A stretch of 64,000 nt of DNA from an uncultured Rhizobiaceae group bacterium (GTDB lineage Bacteria; Pseudomonadota; Alphaproteobacteria; Rhizobiales; Rhizobiaceae): the NCBI GenBank assembly GCA_947501445.1, contig CANMVS010000010.1:124001-188000 (forward strand), given 5' to 3'. The notes beneath the pieces were generated by a model. That model searched no databases, was not told the origin of the DNA, and was given only the letters and a program-made list of their open reading frames with translations. A program made the translations under genes and the position numbers. Of the stretch, positions 10,493 to 19,530 are shown one piece after another (the stretch's first letter is position 1; the number at the start of each line of letters is the position of its first letter).

Positions 10493-10984
10493 TCACTTTG
10501 CCGGCCTGCCCTGTGTCCAGGTAACATTCTGGTCATAGAGCGGCACGGTTGAAAGTGACATTTTGGCTGAACCATCCTGCACCTGACGCGAGTGCGCCAG
10601 ATAGATCAATGTATCATTGACCTGATCATAAATCCTTTTGATCACCAGTTTCTTCCACACAATGGACCGGCTGCGCTTGAAGATTTCCTCGCCACCCTCA
10701 TCCAGCTCAATGTCACCGATCACAATGGCGCCGGTCTGACGGCAGGCTATGGACGCATTTGACGGATCCTCAAACCAATTGCCTTTTTGCAGTCGATCTA
10801 CAAGCCCGCGTTCAAAATAGGCAACGTGACAGGTTACGCCGGAAACACCAGGGTCTGCCACCGCATCGATGACAATATCATTGCCCAGCCAGTCCACACC
10901 AACCTCGCCGACCTGTTCAGCCGTGGCGTGCCCCGAAATACCTGACAAAATAACTGAAAATATCAATGCCTTAATATGCCGCAT
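10493..10984 (-). CDS. creA: CreA family protein, exported
   Basis: The 163-residue protein has a Sec signal peptide (MRHIKALIFSVILSG, cleavage near ATAEQ) and a body typical of the CreA family: VGEVGVDWLGNDIVIDA, a conserved Cys in VTCHVAYFE, KGNWFEDPSNASIACRQ, and a KRSRSIVWKKLVIKR segment. CreA proteins are widespread periplasmic proteins of unknown biochemical role. The start is the ATG preceded by GGGAG at six bases. It is transcribed away from the gamma-glutamyltransferase gene, and the two share a 207-bp intergenic region. Confidence 0.9.
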   Translation of the reverse strand: MRHIKALIFSVILSGISGHATAEQVGEVGVDWLGNDIVIDAVADPGVSGVTCHVAYFERGLVDRLQKGNWFEDPSNASIACRQTGAIVIGDIELDEGGEEIFKRSRSIVWKKLVIKRIYDQVNDTLIYLAHSRQVQDGSAKMSLSTVPLYDQNVTWTQGRPAK

Positions 10985-11191
10985 TCGTTGCTCCCGTTGG
11001 TGATCTTCGAACTGCATATAGGTGTGCGGTAACGGCAATTGCGAGAGGCAGAAACAAATTGTTGCATCATCTTTACTTCAATTTTGAATTCAGGACTGGA
11101 CGGCACCCCATGCCCGATCCATTATTGGCCAGCACAACCCATCATTTTGCACCCGCCAGTTAGCGACCCGGCACTGGCTTTGGAGGATCCC

Positions 11192-12970
11192 ATGACAATT
11201 CGACTTCATGATCGATTTAAGCGCACCCTTGCGGCTTCACTCTTTTTGGCATTTGGATCGACGCAAATTGCATTGGCACAGCAAAGTGCAGATGCCGTAT
11301 CCCCCGAAATCGCGACCGGGGTATCCGAAAAGGAAGTGGTTACAGCACAAAAATACATGGTTTCAGCGGCTAATCCCTACGCTTCCAAGGCAGGTCAGGC
11401 CGTGCTGGCTGCCGGTGGCAATGCGGTTGATGCCATGGTGGCCGTGCAACTGGTTTTGGGTCTGGTTGAGCCCCAGTCATCCGGATTGGGTGGCGGAGCT
11501 TTTTTGGTGCACTACGACAGCAAAACATCCAGTTTGACTACGTTTGATGGGCGTGAGACAGCGCCGGTGGCAGCGACGCCGACACTGTTTCTGGATGAGG
11601 AAGGACAGCCGCTGAAGTTTTTTGATGCGGTTATTGGCGGGCGATCTGTTGGCACACCGGGTACGGTAAAATTACTGTTTGACGTGCACAAGGCGCACGG
11701 AAAAATGAGTTGGGCCGAACTCGTGCAGCCGGCAATTGACCTGGCGACAGTCGGATTTGAAGTTACGGAACGATTATCGGGCCAGATCGAGGCGAGCGCC
11801 GAACGGCTTGCTCTGCACGAATCGACACGGGCTTATTTTTTGAACGCTGACGGCACCGCACCTCCCGCCGGACACGTTCAGAAGAACCCGGCCTATGCCA
11901 AAACGCTGCGTCTTATTGCAACTGGCGGTGCAGAAGCCTTTTACAAGGGGCCCCTGGCACAGGCGATCATTGACACTGTCCGAACAGATGAGAAAAACCC
12001 CGGCGTACTGGCGCTCGAAGATCTGGCAAATTACACGATCAAGGAACGTTCACCCGTATGTGTGACCTACAGGACCTACGATGTTTGTGGTATGGGGCCG
12101 CCCTCCTCCGGTGCGCTGACGGTTGGTCAGATATTGGGCATGCTGGTACCTTTTGACATGGCGGCGGAAGGCCCTGAAAGCGCCAAATCCTGGCGGTTGA
12201 TTGGAGATGCCTCACGACTGGCATTTGCAGATCGTGGTCGCTACATGGCTGACAGCGATTTTGTTCCCATGCCGACAAAGGGCTTGGTGGATCCTGCCTA
12301 TCTGGCTGAACGCTCGCGCCTTCTTGAAACCGATATGGCATTGACGAAAGAGCAGGTTGTTGCAGGGTCACCACCGTGGGATCACGCCATGTTGCTGGCC
12401 GATGATCAAAGTATCGAGCTTCCCTCAACAAGCCATTTCTCAATCGTGGATGCAGATGGCAATGTTGTATCCATGACAACAACCATTGAGACAGGCTTCG
12501 GCTCTCATATCATGGCTGGCGGATTCCTGCTCAACAATGAACTGACCGATTTTTCCTTCGCAACGCATAAAAATGGCGTTCCGATTGCCAATCGCGTCGA
12601 GCCGGGAAAACGCCCCCGCTCTTCCATGTCGCCGACAATCATCATGAAAGACGGCAAACCCTATATGGCCATCGGATCACCAGGCGGCAGCAGAATTATT
12701 GGCTATGTAGCCCAGGCAATCATTGCCCATATTGACTGGGGAATGGATATTCAGTCCGCTATCAATATGCCGCATCTGGTCAATCGCTTTGGAACCTATG
12801 ATCTGGAAAAAGGGACCGGTGCGGAGAAACTGGCTGAACCTCTTGAGGAATTAGGCTATAAGGTCAACATCAGAGATCTGACGTCCGGCATCCACGCTAT
12901 CGTATTTGCTGACGGCGCGCTGCACGGTGGCGCTGATCCGCGCAGGGACGGTGTTGCACTGGGTGAATGA
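11192..12970 (+). CDS. ggt: Gamma-glutamyltransferase (glutathione hydrolase)
   Basis: The 592-residue precursor transfers or hydrolyses gamma-glutamyl groups, chiefly from glutathione, in the periplasm. It starts with a Sec signal (RTLAASLFLAFGSTQIALAQ). It shows the family start ANPYASKAGQAVLAAGGNAVDA, the GLGGGAFLVHYD strand, the autocleavage region PSTSHFSIVDADGN with the catalytic threonine near residue 412, LNNELTDF, and the oxyanion motif GSPGGSRI. Self-cleavage should give large and small subunits. The ATG follows GGAGG at six bases; earlier in-frame starts would bury the signal peptide. A tiny membrane-protein gene follows directly. Confidence 0.95.
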   Translation: MTIRLHDRFKRTLAASLFLAFGSTQIALAQQSADAVSPEIATGVSEKEVVTAQKYMVSAANPYASKAGQAVLAAGGNAVDAMVAVQLVLGLVEPQSSGLGGGAFLVHYDSKTSSLTTFDGRETAPVAATPTLFLDEEGQPLKFFDAVIGGRSVGTPGTVKLLFDVHKAHGKMSWAELVQPAIDLATVGFEVTERLSGQIEASAERLALHESTRAYFLNADGTAPPAGHVQKNPAYAKTLRLIATGGAEAFYKGPLAQAIIDTVRTDEKNPGVLALEDLANYTIKERSPVCVTYRTYDVCGMGPPSSGALTVGQILGMLVPFDMAAEGPESAKSWRLIGDASRLAFADRGRYMADSDFVPMPTKGLVDPAYLAERSRLLETDMALTKEQVVAGSPPWDHAMLLADDQSIELPSTSHFSIVDADGNVVSMTTTIETGFGSHIMAGGFLLNNELTDFSFATHKNGVPIANRVEPGKRPRSSMSPTIIMKDGKPYMAIGSPGGSRIIGYVAQAIIAHIDWGMDIQSAINMPHLVNRFGTYDLEKGTGAEKLAEPLEELGYKVNIRDLTSGIHAIVFADGALHGGADPRRDGVALGE

Positions 12971-12993
12971 CCCCCTGAATGAAAGCAAATTCC

Positions 12994-13152
12994 ATGAGCC
13001 AATCCTGGCAAATTGCCGGCCGACCAATTCTCATCGGTGTTGCCCTGCTGATGGCAGCACTGATCACAGGTTTGGCCTTTGCCGGTTGGCTCAACCATGG
13101 AACGCAGATATTCCTGACCTATGCGCAAGCCGGGATTGCATGGTGTCTTTAG
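12994..13152 (+). CDS. Small single-span membrane protein, uncharacterised
   Basis: A 52-residue frame (57 if the in-frame ATG at 12979 is used) begins 23 nt after the gamma-glutamyltransferase stop. It encodes a hydrophobic helix (IGVALLMAALITGLAFAGW) after a short polar N-terminus and ends AGIAWCL. Spacing and hydrophobicity suggest a real small gene co-transcribed with ggt, but no family is recognised and the ribosome site is weak. Confidence 0.5.
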   Translation: MSQSWQIAGRPILIGVALLMAALITGLAFAGWLNHGTQIFLTYAQAGIAWCL

Positions 13153-13278
13153 TTGGCAAACACCCGAGTTGCCCAAAACAATATCTGGCCATGTGTCAAA
13201 TTGGCCCGGTGACTTATTGCAATCCATTCGCTAAAAATTGTCGCCTGTCGCGGTGTATGTGGCCACTGAAGGCGTACT

Positions 13279-13379
13279 GGAGCAATTCAGGCTTTGACGG
13301 AATCGGCAAAACCTGAATGCATCAACAAAATCAAAGGCCGACACCGTTATCCCGTTTCTGACAAAACGTGAAACGGTCT
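13279..13379 (+). repeat. Interspersed two-hairpin repeat, full-length copy
   Basis: This is a near-complete copy of about 100 bp. Hairpin 1 pairs TTCAGGCTTTG with CAAAACCTGAA around a 10-base loop. A spacer (ATGCATCAACAAAATCAAAG) follows. Hairpin 2 pairs CCGTTTC with GAAACGG around an 11-base loop. It ends 17 nt before the SCO1 start codon, so it lies in that gene's promoter/leader. Confidence 0.85.
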
Positions 13380-13395
13380 TATTGTGGAGATCCAG

Positions 13396-13989
13396 ATGGC
13401 TGCCTTCAGAACCATATTGATAATCCTGATTGTCATTCTTGGCGGCGCTTTTGCATGGCTGTCATTTGAGTGGTCCCGTTCTGAATCAACCCTGGCGGAA
13501 AAGCCCTATGGTGTCGCATTCAATCTCGTTGATCAGACGGGTAATCCGATAACCGAGGCAGCGCTGCAGGACAAACCGACAGCGCTGTTTTTTGGATTTA
13601 CCCATTGTCCGGATGTGTGTCCCACAACGCTTTTTGAGCTTGATGGGTGGCTGCGCACTGTGGATCCGGATGGCACAAAGATGAATGCCTATTTCGTCAC
13701 CGTCGACCCCGAACGCGATAACGCCGAGATACTTGGCCAATATGTCGCCAATGTATCCGACAGAATTACCGGTATTACCGGCGATCCGGAAGATATCCGT
13801 AAAATGGTCAAGGGCTTTAACGTCTATTCCAAAAAAGTGCCCAGTGACGCCAATGATCCCGACAGCGACTACGTCATGGATCATACGGCATCTGTATTTC
13901 TTCTCCATAATGGCGGACGCTTCAAAGGCACTATTTCCTATGGCGAAAATGAAGACGTTGCTGTCAAGAAGCTGAAAAATCTGCTTTGA
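13396..13989 (+). CDS. SCO1/SenC copper chaperone for cytochrome oxidase assembly
   Basis: The 197-residue protein is a membrane-anchored thioredoxin-fold copper chaperone that helps load the CuA site of cytochrome c oxidase. It has an N-terminal anchor (TILIILIVILGGAFAW), the copper-binding CPDVC motif (about residues 71-75) in GFTHCPDVCPTTL, and the conserved distal His in VMDHTASV (about residue 161). The start is the ATG after GGAGA; an upstream GTG is possible. A full repeat element precedes it and a partial one follows it. The next gene downstream is an unrelated antiporter. Confidence 0.93.
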   Translation: MAAFRTILIILIVILGGAFAWLSFEWSRSESTLAEKPYGVAFNLVDQTGNPITEAALQDKPTALFFGFTHCPDVCPTTLFELDGWLRTVDPDGTKMNAYFVTVDPERDNAEILGQYVANVSDRITGITGDPEDIRKMVKGFNVYSKKVPSDANDPDSDYVMDHTASVFLLHNGGRFKGTISYGENEDVAVKKLKNLL

Positions 13990-14007
13990 ACCGGTCAGCG
14001 CCGTGAA

Positions 14008-14068
14008 TTGCTCCAACAGGATCAAAGGCCGACACCCCTGTCCCGTTTCTGACAAAACGTGAAACGGT
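14008..14068 (+). repeat. Interspersed two-hairpin repeat with internal deletion
   Basis: Hairpin 1 is missing: TTGCTCC joins directly to AACAGGATCAAAGG. Hairpin 2 is intact (CCGTTTC, TGACAAAACGT loop, GAAACGG). It lies between SCO1 and the antiporter. Confidence 0.75.
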
Positions 14069-14172
14069 TCAGGTGCATCCGGACGGTTCATCCCTGCGCG
14101 TCCGGTTCCAATTCCTCTTAACGTGTTCTACACCTGTATCGGAACGCGGAGAGAAATCGGAAACTGCACCAA

Positions 14173-15972
14173 ATGCATGATATTGCGCTCAAGATTGCGC
14201 TGGTCTGCGCCGCGGGTATAGGGGCCCAGTGGCTGGCTTGGCGATTGAGGTTACCGGCAATTGTCTTGCTGTTGATCGCGGGCCTGTTGGCAGGGCCTGG
14301 CAGCGGTTATCTCAACCCGGCTGCGGATTTTGGTGAAATCTACCGGCCGTTGATCTCTCTGGCTGTCGCCATCATCCTTTTCGAAGGTGGCCTGACCCTC
14401 AATTTCAAGGAAATTCGCGAAACCTCGACAACCGTACGGCGGATCGTATTGATCGGCGGTCCCCTGGTGTGGGTTATGACAGCAGCATCTGCCCACTACA
14501 TCGCCCAATTGTCCTGGACAACGGCAAGCGTGCTTGGAGCCATATTGGTCGTAACCGGTCCAACGGTGATCATGCCAATGTTGCGTCAGGCACATCTATC
14601 CGCAAGACCGGCGTCCATTTTACGCTGGGAGGCCATTGTCAATGATCCCATTGGTGCCCTGTTTGCGGTTCTGGCGTTTGAAACAATCCTGATATTGCAT
14701 GGCGGTCATCATGCCGAAGAATTGCTCCTGCGGGTTCCAATTGCGCTGCTAATGGCAATTGGTGGTGGTTGGGGTGCGGCCAGATTGATCCATTGGCTTT
14801 TCATTCGTGGACAGGTTGCCGAATATCTGAAGGTTCCCGTCCTTCTTTCCGTGGTTCTGCTTGCCTATGCGGTCACGAATCTTGCACTGGAGGAAGCCGG
14901 ATTACTGACCGTTACCGTCATGGGAATTGCGCTTGCCAATACCCGCATTGCAAGTCTGGGTGAAATCAGGCGCTTCAAGGAAACCATCACAATCCTGCTT
15001 GTATCAGGTGTGTTCATTCTACTGACGGCTTCCCTCACCCTCGGCGATATTCAATCCCTGGACTGGCGAACCATCCTGTTCGTCGCAAGCCTGCTGTTCA
15101 TCATCCGTCCGGTGGCAATTTTTACTGCAACGATTGGCTCCGGTGCCACGTGGCAGGAACGCCTGCTGACCGGATGGATCGCCCCGCGCGGTATTGTGGC
15201 GGTAGCCGTGTCTGGTCTCTTTGGCGCAACACTGCTGGACATCGGCGTGGCCGACGGCATGAGGATGGTGTCAGTCACCTTTGCAGTTGTCATTGCAACA
15301 ATAATTCTGCACGGATTTTCACTTGCACCTCTGGCTCAGCTTCTGGGTCTCAAATCAGCGCAAAAACCCGGTATACTGATCGTTGGTGGTTCACGCTGGG
15401 CAACGTCCTTTGCACAAAAACTGCAGACATTGGGCATACCGACCATGATTGCCGATACAAATTGGAACCGGGTTTCCGAGGCGCGACTGGCTAATATCCC
15501 TGTTCATTTCGGCGAGGTACTGTCCGAGGAAGCGCACCATTCAATCGATTTCAACCAGTTTTCCACCATGATCGCAGCGCGCGACAATGATGCTTATAAT
15601 GCACTTGTATGCACCGATTTTGGGCCTGAATTTGGCCGTTCACATGTATTCCAGATCATTCAGGAAGATGTAAAATCACACAGGCATGCACTCAATTTTA
15701 CGCTTGGTGGCCGGCCCCTGACAAAACCGGGAACATCCTATTGGCAATTGCAGGCACTCGAAATCAAGGGCTGGACGTTTCAGGTCACGACGCTGTCGGA
15801 TGATTTTGACTTCGACGCCTATATGGCACACCGGGATGACAAAACAATCATCCTGTTATGGGTCAAACCATCGGGTAAAGTCGTATTTGCCTCAACCGCC
15901 AGCGGTACGCCGTCGGCGCAGGACCGCGTTATGTGCTACGCCCCGGAACAACGATCCACAAATGGAAAGTGA
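14173..15972 (+). CDS. Cation/proton antiporter, CPA1 type, with C-terminal nucleotide-binding-like domain
   Basis: The 599-residue inner-membrane protein has about 12 hydrophobic helices over residues 1-390. They include the LPAIVLLLIAGLLAGP start typical of NhaP/KefB-like exchangers and the charged helix ARPASILRWEAIVNDPIGAL, whose ND pair matches the ion-binding aspartate of CPA1 members. The cytoplasmic C-terminus begins PGILIVGGSRWATSFAQKL, a TrkA-N-like Rossmann fold that may sense a nucleotide. It probably exchanges Na+ or K+ for H+. It is a single gene with a repeat element upstream. The ion specificity cannot be told from sequence. Confidence 0.88.
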   Translation: MHDIALKIALVCAAGIGAQWLAWRLRLPAIVLLLIAGLLAGPGSGYLNPAADFGEIYRPLISLAVAIILFEGGLTLNFKEIRETSTTVRRIVLIGGPLVWVMTAASAHYIAQLSWTTASVLGAILVVTGPTVIMPMLRQAHLSARPASILRWEAIVNDPIGALFAVLAFETILILHGGHHAEELLLRVPIALLMAIGGGWGAARLIHWLFIRGQVAEYLKVPVLLSVVLLAYAVTNLALEEAGLLTVTVMGIALANTRIASLGEIRRFKETITILLVSGVFILLTASLTLGDIQSLDWRTILFVASLLFIIRPVAIFTATIGSGATWQERLLTGWIAPRGIVAVAVSGLFGATLLDIGVADGMRMVSVTFAVVIATIILHGFSLAPLAQLLGLKSAQKPGILIVGGSRWATSFAQKLQTLGIPTMIADTNWNRVSEARLANIPVHFGEVLSEEAHHSIDFNQFSTMIAARDNDAYNALVCTDFGPEFGRSHVFQIIQEDVKSHRHALNFTLGGRPLTKPGTSYWQLQALEIKGWTFQVTTLSDDFDFDAYMAHRDDKTIILLWVKPSGKVVFASTASGTPSAQDRVMCYAPEQRSTNGK

Positions 15973-16094
15973 TTCGCAAAATTGTACTCAACCCAAGTGT
16001 GCGCAAATTGGCCTTCTTCCTTTGCATTTGTTCAACATAAGGCAGATCGCCGATTTGGGACCACCCAAATGAAGCGCGATCAAAAGGCAAACAC

Positions 16095-16967
16095 GTGAAA
16101 CAGACCCGTCTATACATGTCAGCAAGCCAGGCCGAATGTACCCTTGCGCTTGACCTGCTGAGCGCGCGCTTCGAGGATGATGGTTATCCGATCGCCACCA
16201 TGGAGATTGATGAGGCGAATGATATCTGGGAGGCCTCTGTCTATATCAGTCAGGACGAACACGCCGAAATGTTGGAAGCAGTCACCCAATGCCTGACGCA
16301 GTCCTTCAACAATCCGGTGATCAAAACTGAAATACTGCCTGATATCGACTGGGTTTCACACTCGCTGGAAGGGTTGCAACCGGTTCGTGCCGGACGCTTT
16401 CTGGTTCACGGTTCTCACGACCGTGAGCAGATACGAGCCAATGACCTTTCCATAGAGATTGACGCCGGCAGAGCCTTTGGCACCGGTCATCACGGCACCA
16501 CAGCTGGTTGTCTGGAGATGATTGAGCGGGTGACACGGCGCAATTCCTGTCAAAACGCGCTTGATCTGGGAACCGGAAGCGGTGTCCTGGCCCTTGGTAT
16601 TGCCATGCTGACGCAGGCACGTGTGCTGGCGACAGACATTGATCCCGTGGCCATCGATGTGGCGCGCGATAATGTGCGTATCAATCGTTGCGGAAACCGG
16701 ATCAAACTGCAGACAGCGGCAGGCTTTCACTCGGACGTATTCATTAAATCCGGCCCGTTTGACCTCATCGTGGCAAATATTCTCGCCCGCCCCCTGATGG
16801 GCATGGCACCAGCAATTTCCAGAAATCTCACAGCCGATGGGCAGCTGATTCTATCCGGTATTCTGGCACAGCAACGCATGAAGGTTCTCGCTGCATTCAA
16901 CACCCAGGGTTTGTATCATCGTGAAACGCTGTGGCGAGATGGCTGGGTGACACTTTTGCTATCGTAG
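16095..16967 (+). CDS. prmA: Ribosomal protein L11 methyltransferase PrmA
   Basis: The 290-residue enzyme methylates ribosomal protein L11 using S-adenosylmethionine. The N-terminal L11-binding domain is followed by the Rossmann methyltransferase fold with GTGHHGTTAGCL, the SAM motif DLGTGSGVLALG (from about residue 157), DIDPVAI, and the catalytic-region motif NILARPL. The start is a GTG preceded by AAAGG at about seven bases; no ATG fits. The gene converges on the small DUF1127 gene. Confidence 0.93.
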   Translation: MKQTRLYMSASQAECTLALDLLSARFEDDGYPIATMEIDEANDIWEASVYISQDEHAEMLEAVTQCLTQSFNNPVIKTEILPDIDWVSHSLEGLQPVRAGRFLVHGSHDREQIRANDLSIEIDAGRAFGTGHHGTTAGCLEMIERVTRRNSCQNALDLGTGSGVLALGIAMLTQARVLATDIDPVAIDVARDNVRINRCGNRIKLQTAAGFHSDVFIKSGPFDLIVANILARPLMGMAPAISRNLTADGQLILSGILAQQRMKVLAAFNTQGLYHRETLWRDGWVTLLLS

Positions 16968-16992
16968 AGTCTGTCTTTTTTAACCGGCAGAG

Positions 16993-17022
16993 AAAAAAAA
17001 GCGGCACCCACTGGATGCCGCT
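16993..17022 (-). terminator. Rho-independent terminator of the DUF1127 gene
   Basis: On the minus strand AGCGGCA pairs with TGCCGCT around a 9-base loop, followed by eight T residues. It lies 27 nt beyond the stop of the small gene. Confidence 0.9.
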
Positions 17023-17048
17023 GCGAATGTGCTGATCGTACAGATTTA

Positions 17049-17222
17049 TCAGAACGGATAGGTCGACTGACCGGACCGCTTGAGTTCCTCACGGCTATGA
17101 CCCAGTGATTTGAGTGTGTCATCATCAAGCGACAGCAATACGCTGCCAACATAACGACGGGCCTGCAATTCACGGGCGGCTGCAATGCGGTCGAACGCGT
17201 TACGAAAAAATGACTTGGACAT
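17049..17222 (-). CDS. DUF1127 (YjiS-like) small protein
   Basis: The 57-residue protein reads MSKSFFRNAFDRIAAARELQ, then ARRYVGSVLLSLDDDTLKSL, then GHSREELKRSGQSTYPF. This is a short DUF1127-type domain with the SLDDxTLKxLG motif. Members are common in Alphaproteobacteria; some bind RNA or act in phosphate or stress regulation, but the role here is unknown. The ATG follows AAGGA at eight bases. It is flanked by its own terminator and diverges from the aminopeptidase gene. Confidence 0.88.
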   Translation of the reverse strand: MSKSFFRNAFDRIAAARELQARRYVGSVLLSLDDDTLKSLGHSREELKRSGQSTYPF

Positions 17223-17388
17223 TGGAGCATTCCTTGAAGTATTTGTTTTCAGCGAGGTCTTGCAACATATATAGCTGGTCCCTGGTGCCTGAGTTAGAGG
17301 TATTTATGCATGGGTGCCCTGCAATTGCTGCATATGCGAAATAGCCCTGCTGCACCGCAATATTGTTAATCCGAACACAGGTTGGATC

Positions 17389-19236
17389 ATGTTTCAGAAA
17401 TTCGACGCGACAACATCGCCAGATACCGGCAAAGAACGGTTGACCAACCTGCGAACACACTTCGATTCCCTGCAGATCGACGCGCTGCTCGTGCCGCGAT
17501 CCGACCGTTATCAGGGCGAATATGTGCCCGATAGCGAGGCAAGACTTGCCTGGTTGACCGGATTTACCGGATCAGCAGGAACAGCACTGATACTGAGAGA
17601 AACAGCCCATGTTTTCGTTGACGGACGCTACACAACACAGGTTCGCAAGGAAGTTGATCTGAGCGTCTATACGCCCGAAGATCTGGTGGGCAATCCGCCT
17701 GCCAAATGGCTGCTCGAACATGGCAAAAAAAACATGCGCATCGGTCTGGATCCATGGCTGCATACGATTTCGGAGACAGAGCGGTTTGAAAAATCGGCCG
17801 CCGGAATTGGTGCGACGATCGTACGTCTTGACCAAAACCCGGTGGATACCATCTGGACCGACAGACCGGCAGAACCGGTCGGTGCTGTTTCAATTCAGCC
17901 TGAACAATACTGCGGACGACTGGCAACCGAAAAGCTGGCCGATGTAAAAGCCATTATTCGCCGTGAAAATGCATCGGCCTGTGTTGTTTCCGACCCCTCG
18001 TCAATCGCCTGGATTTACAACATACGTGGCAGTGATGTTCCCCATACCCCGCATCCACTTGCCATGGCGATCATTTCAGCGGACGGGGACGACGCGCTGT
18101 TCATCGATAACCGCAAACTTGATATTGAAACAAAAGCTTACCTGACACAATTGACGCGACTTTACCTGCCCACGGACCTTGATGACGCCCTCGTTGCGCT
18201 TGGAACCCGCGGTGACAGGGTGCTGATTGATCCTGATCTGGCCGCTTGTCGGATCGCCGATGTGATCTGCAACAATGGTGGAAAGCTGGTCCGCAAAACT
18301 GACCCGGCGCGGCTTCCAAGAGCGCAGAAGAATGCAGCAGAACTGGCTGGCAGCCGTGCGGCACACTTGCGTGACGGCGCGGCTATGGTTTCCTTTCTTT
18401 GCTGGCTGGATGCGCAACAGCCCGGCACAATCGACGAAATAGCCGCGGTTCGCCACCTGGAGACCTGCCGTCGCAACACCGGCGAGCGTCTGCAAATGCC
18501 GCTGATGGATATTTCCTTTGAAACCATTTCCGGTGCTGGTGCAAACGGTGCAATCATTCACTACCGGGTCAATACCCGCACCAATAGGTCGTTGAAAGAC
18601 GGGGAACTATATCTGGTGGATTCCGGTGCACAGTTTCAGGACGGCACGACGGACATCACACGCACAATCGCCATTGGCGATATCGGGTCAGAAGAAAAGC
18701 GGTTTTTCACGCTGGTTCTCAAGGGAATGATTGCTCTGACGCTGCAACGTTTCCCCACAGGTACGCGCGGCATGGATATTGACGTTCTGGCACGTTCTGC
18801 GCTGTGGCAGGTCGGTGCTGATTATGGCCATGGTACCGGCCATGGTGTGGGTTCCTACCTGTCTGTACACGAGGGGCCGCAGAGCATATCGCGGCGCGGT
18901 GTTCAGGAGTTGAAAGCGGGCATGATTTTGTCGAATGAGCCTGGTTACTACCGTGAAGACGCCTTCGGCATCCGAATAGAAAATCTGATCGCCATCAACG
19001 AAGCCGCACCGGTCGATGGCGGTGACAAGCCAATGCTGGGGTTTGAAACACTTACCCTTTGCCCGATCGACAGGCGGCTTGTTGTACCATCGCTGTTGCA
19101 TGACAATGAGCTGTGCTGGCTCAATGACTACCACACTCGGGTATGCGAACAACTGTTGCCTCTGATTGAATCCGAGACCGAAAAATCATGGCTTGTACAG
19201 GCAACTCAGCCCATTAGTCGGTCACCCGAAGACTGA
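17389..19236 (+). CDS. pepP: Xaa-Pro aminopeptidase (M24B)
   Basis: The 615-residue cytosolic metallopeptidase removes N-terminal residues preceding proline. The length matches the long three-domain form (two creatinase-like N-terminal domains plus the pita-bread catalytic domain). Metal-ligand regions are visible: LVDSGAQFQDGTTDITRT with two Asp, GHGTGHGVGSYLSVHEGP with His, NEPGYYREDAFGIRIEN with Glu. The start is the ATG giving MFQKFDAT. Its last 15 nt overlap the convergent azlD gene. Confidence 0.93.
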   Translation: MFQKFDATTSPDTGKERLTNLRTHFDSLQIDALLVPRSDRYQGEYVPDSEARLAWLTGFTGSAGTALILRETAHVFVDGRYTTQVRKEVDLSVYTPEDLVGNPPAKWLLEHGKKNMRIGLDPWLHTISETERFEKSAAGIGATIVRLDQNPVDTIWTDRPAEPVGAVSIQPEQYCGRLATEKLADVKAIIRRENASACVVSDPSSIAWIYNIRGSDVPHTPHPLAMAIISADGDDALFIDNRKLDIETKAYLTQLTRLYLPTDLDDALVALGTRGDRVLIDPDLAACRIADVICNNGGKLVRKTDPARLPRAQKNAAELAGSRAAHLRDGAAMVSFLCWLDAQQPGTIDEIAAVRHLETCRRNTGERLQMPLMDISFETISGAGANGAIIHYRVNTRTNRSLKDGELYLVDSGAQFQDGTTDITRTIAIGDIGSEEKRFFTLVLKGMIALTLQRFPTGTRGMDIDVLARSALWQVGADYGHGTGHGVGSYLSVHEGPQSISRRGVQELKAGMILSNEPGYYREDAFGIRIENLIAINEAAPVDGGDKPMLGFETLTLCPIDRRLVVPSLLHDNELCWLNDYHTRVCEQLLPLIESETEKSWLVQATQPISRSPED

Positions 19237-19530
19237 CCTCAATCCGACGATCGCAACGGCGCCTACAACCAGCGTAATCGCCAGGTTGAAACGCAGTGCA
19301 ACGACTGCCGCGATACCAAGCGTAATGGCCTCGGCCCACCCTTGCGAGACAATTGCAGGGGCAAATAGTGTCGTCAACACAGCAGCAGGCACAGCATCAA
19401 GCGCAGCACTGACCCGCCGGGGAATATGCTGGAAGCGTGATAGAACAAGGTGCCCGCCAATGCGCGTTGCGTAGGTCGCGACAGCGCCGGCCAATATGAT
19501 CCATACGGTTGTTGGAATATTCTCAAACAT
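19222..19530 (-). CDS. azlD: AzlD family small subunit of branched-chain amino acid exporter
   Basis: The 102-residue membrane protein has about four hydrophobic helices (TVWIILAGAVATYATRIGG, AALDAVPAAVLTTLFAPAIV, ITLGIAAVVALRF, ITLVVGAVAIVGL), as in AzlD. AzlD works with AzlC to export branched-chain or related amino acids. The chosen ATG overlaps the end of azlC by 8 nt, giving translational coupling. Upstream in-frame ATGs would extend it into azlC and are less likely. Confidence 0.88.
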   Translation of the reverse strand: MFENIPTTVWIILAGAVATYATRIGGHLVLSRFQHIPRRVSAALDAVPAAVLTTLFAPAIVSQGWAEAITLGIAAVVALRFNLAITLVVGAVAIVGLRSVFG

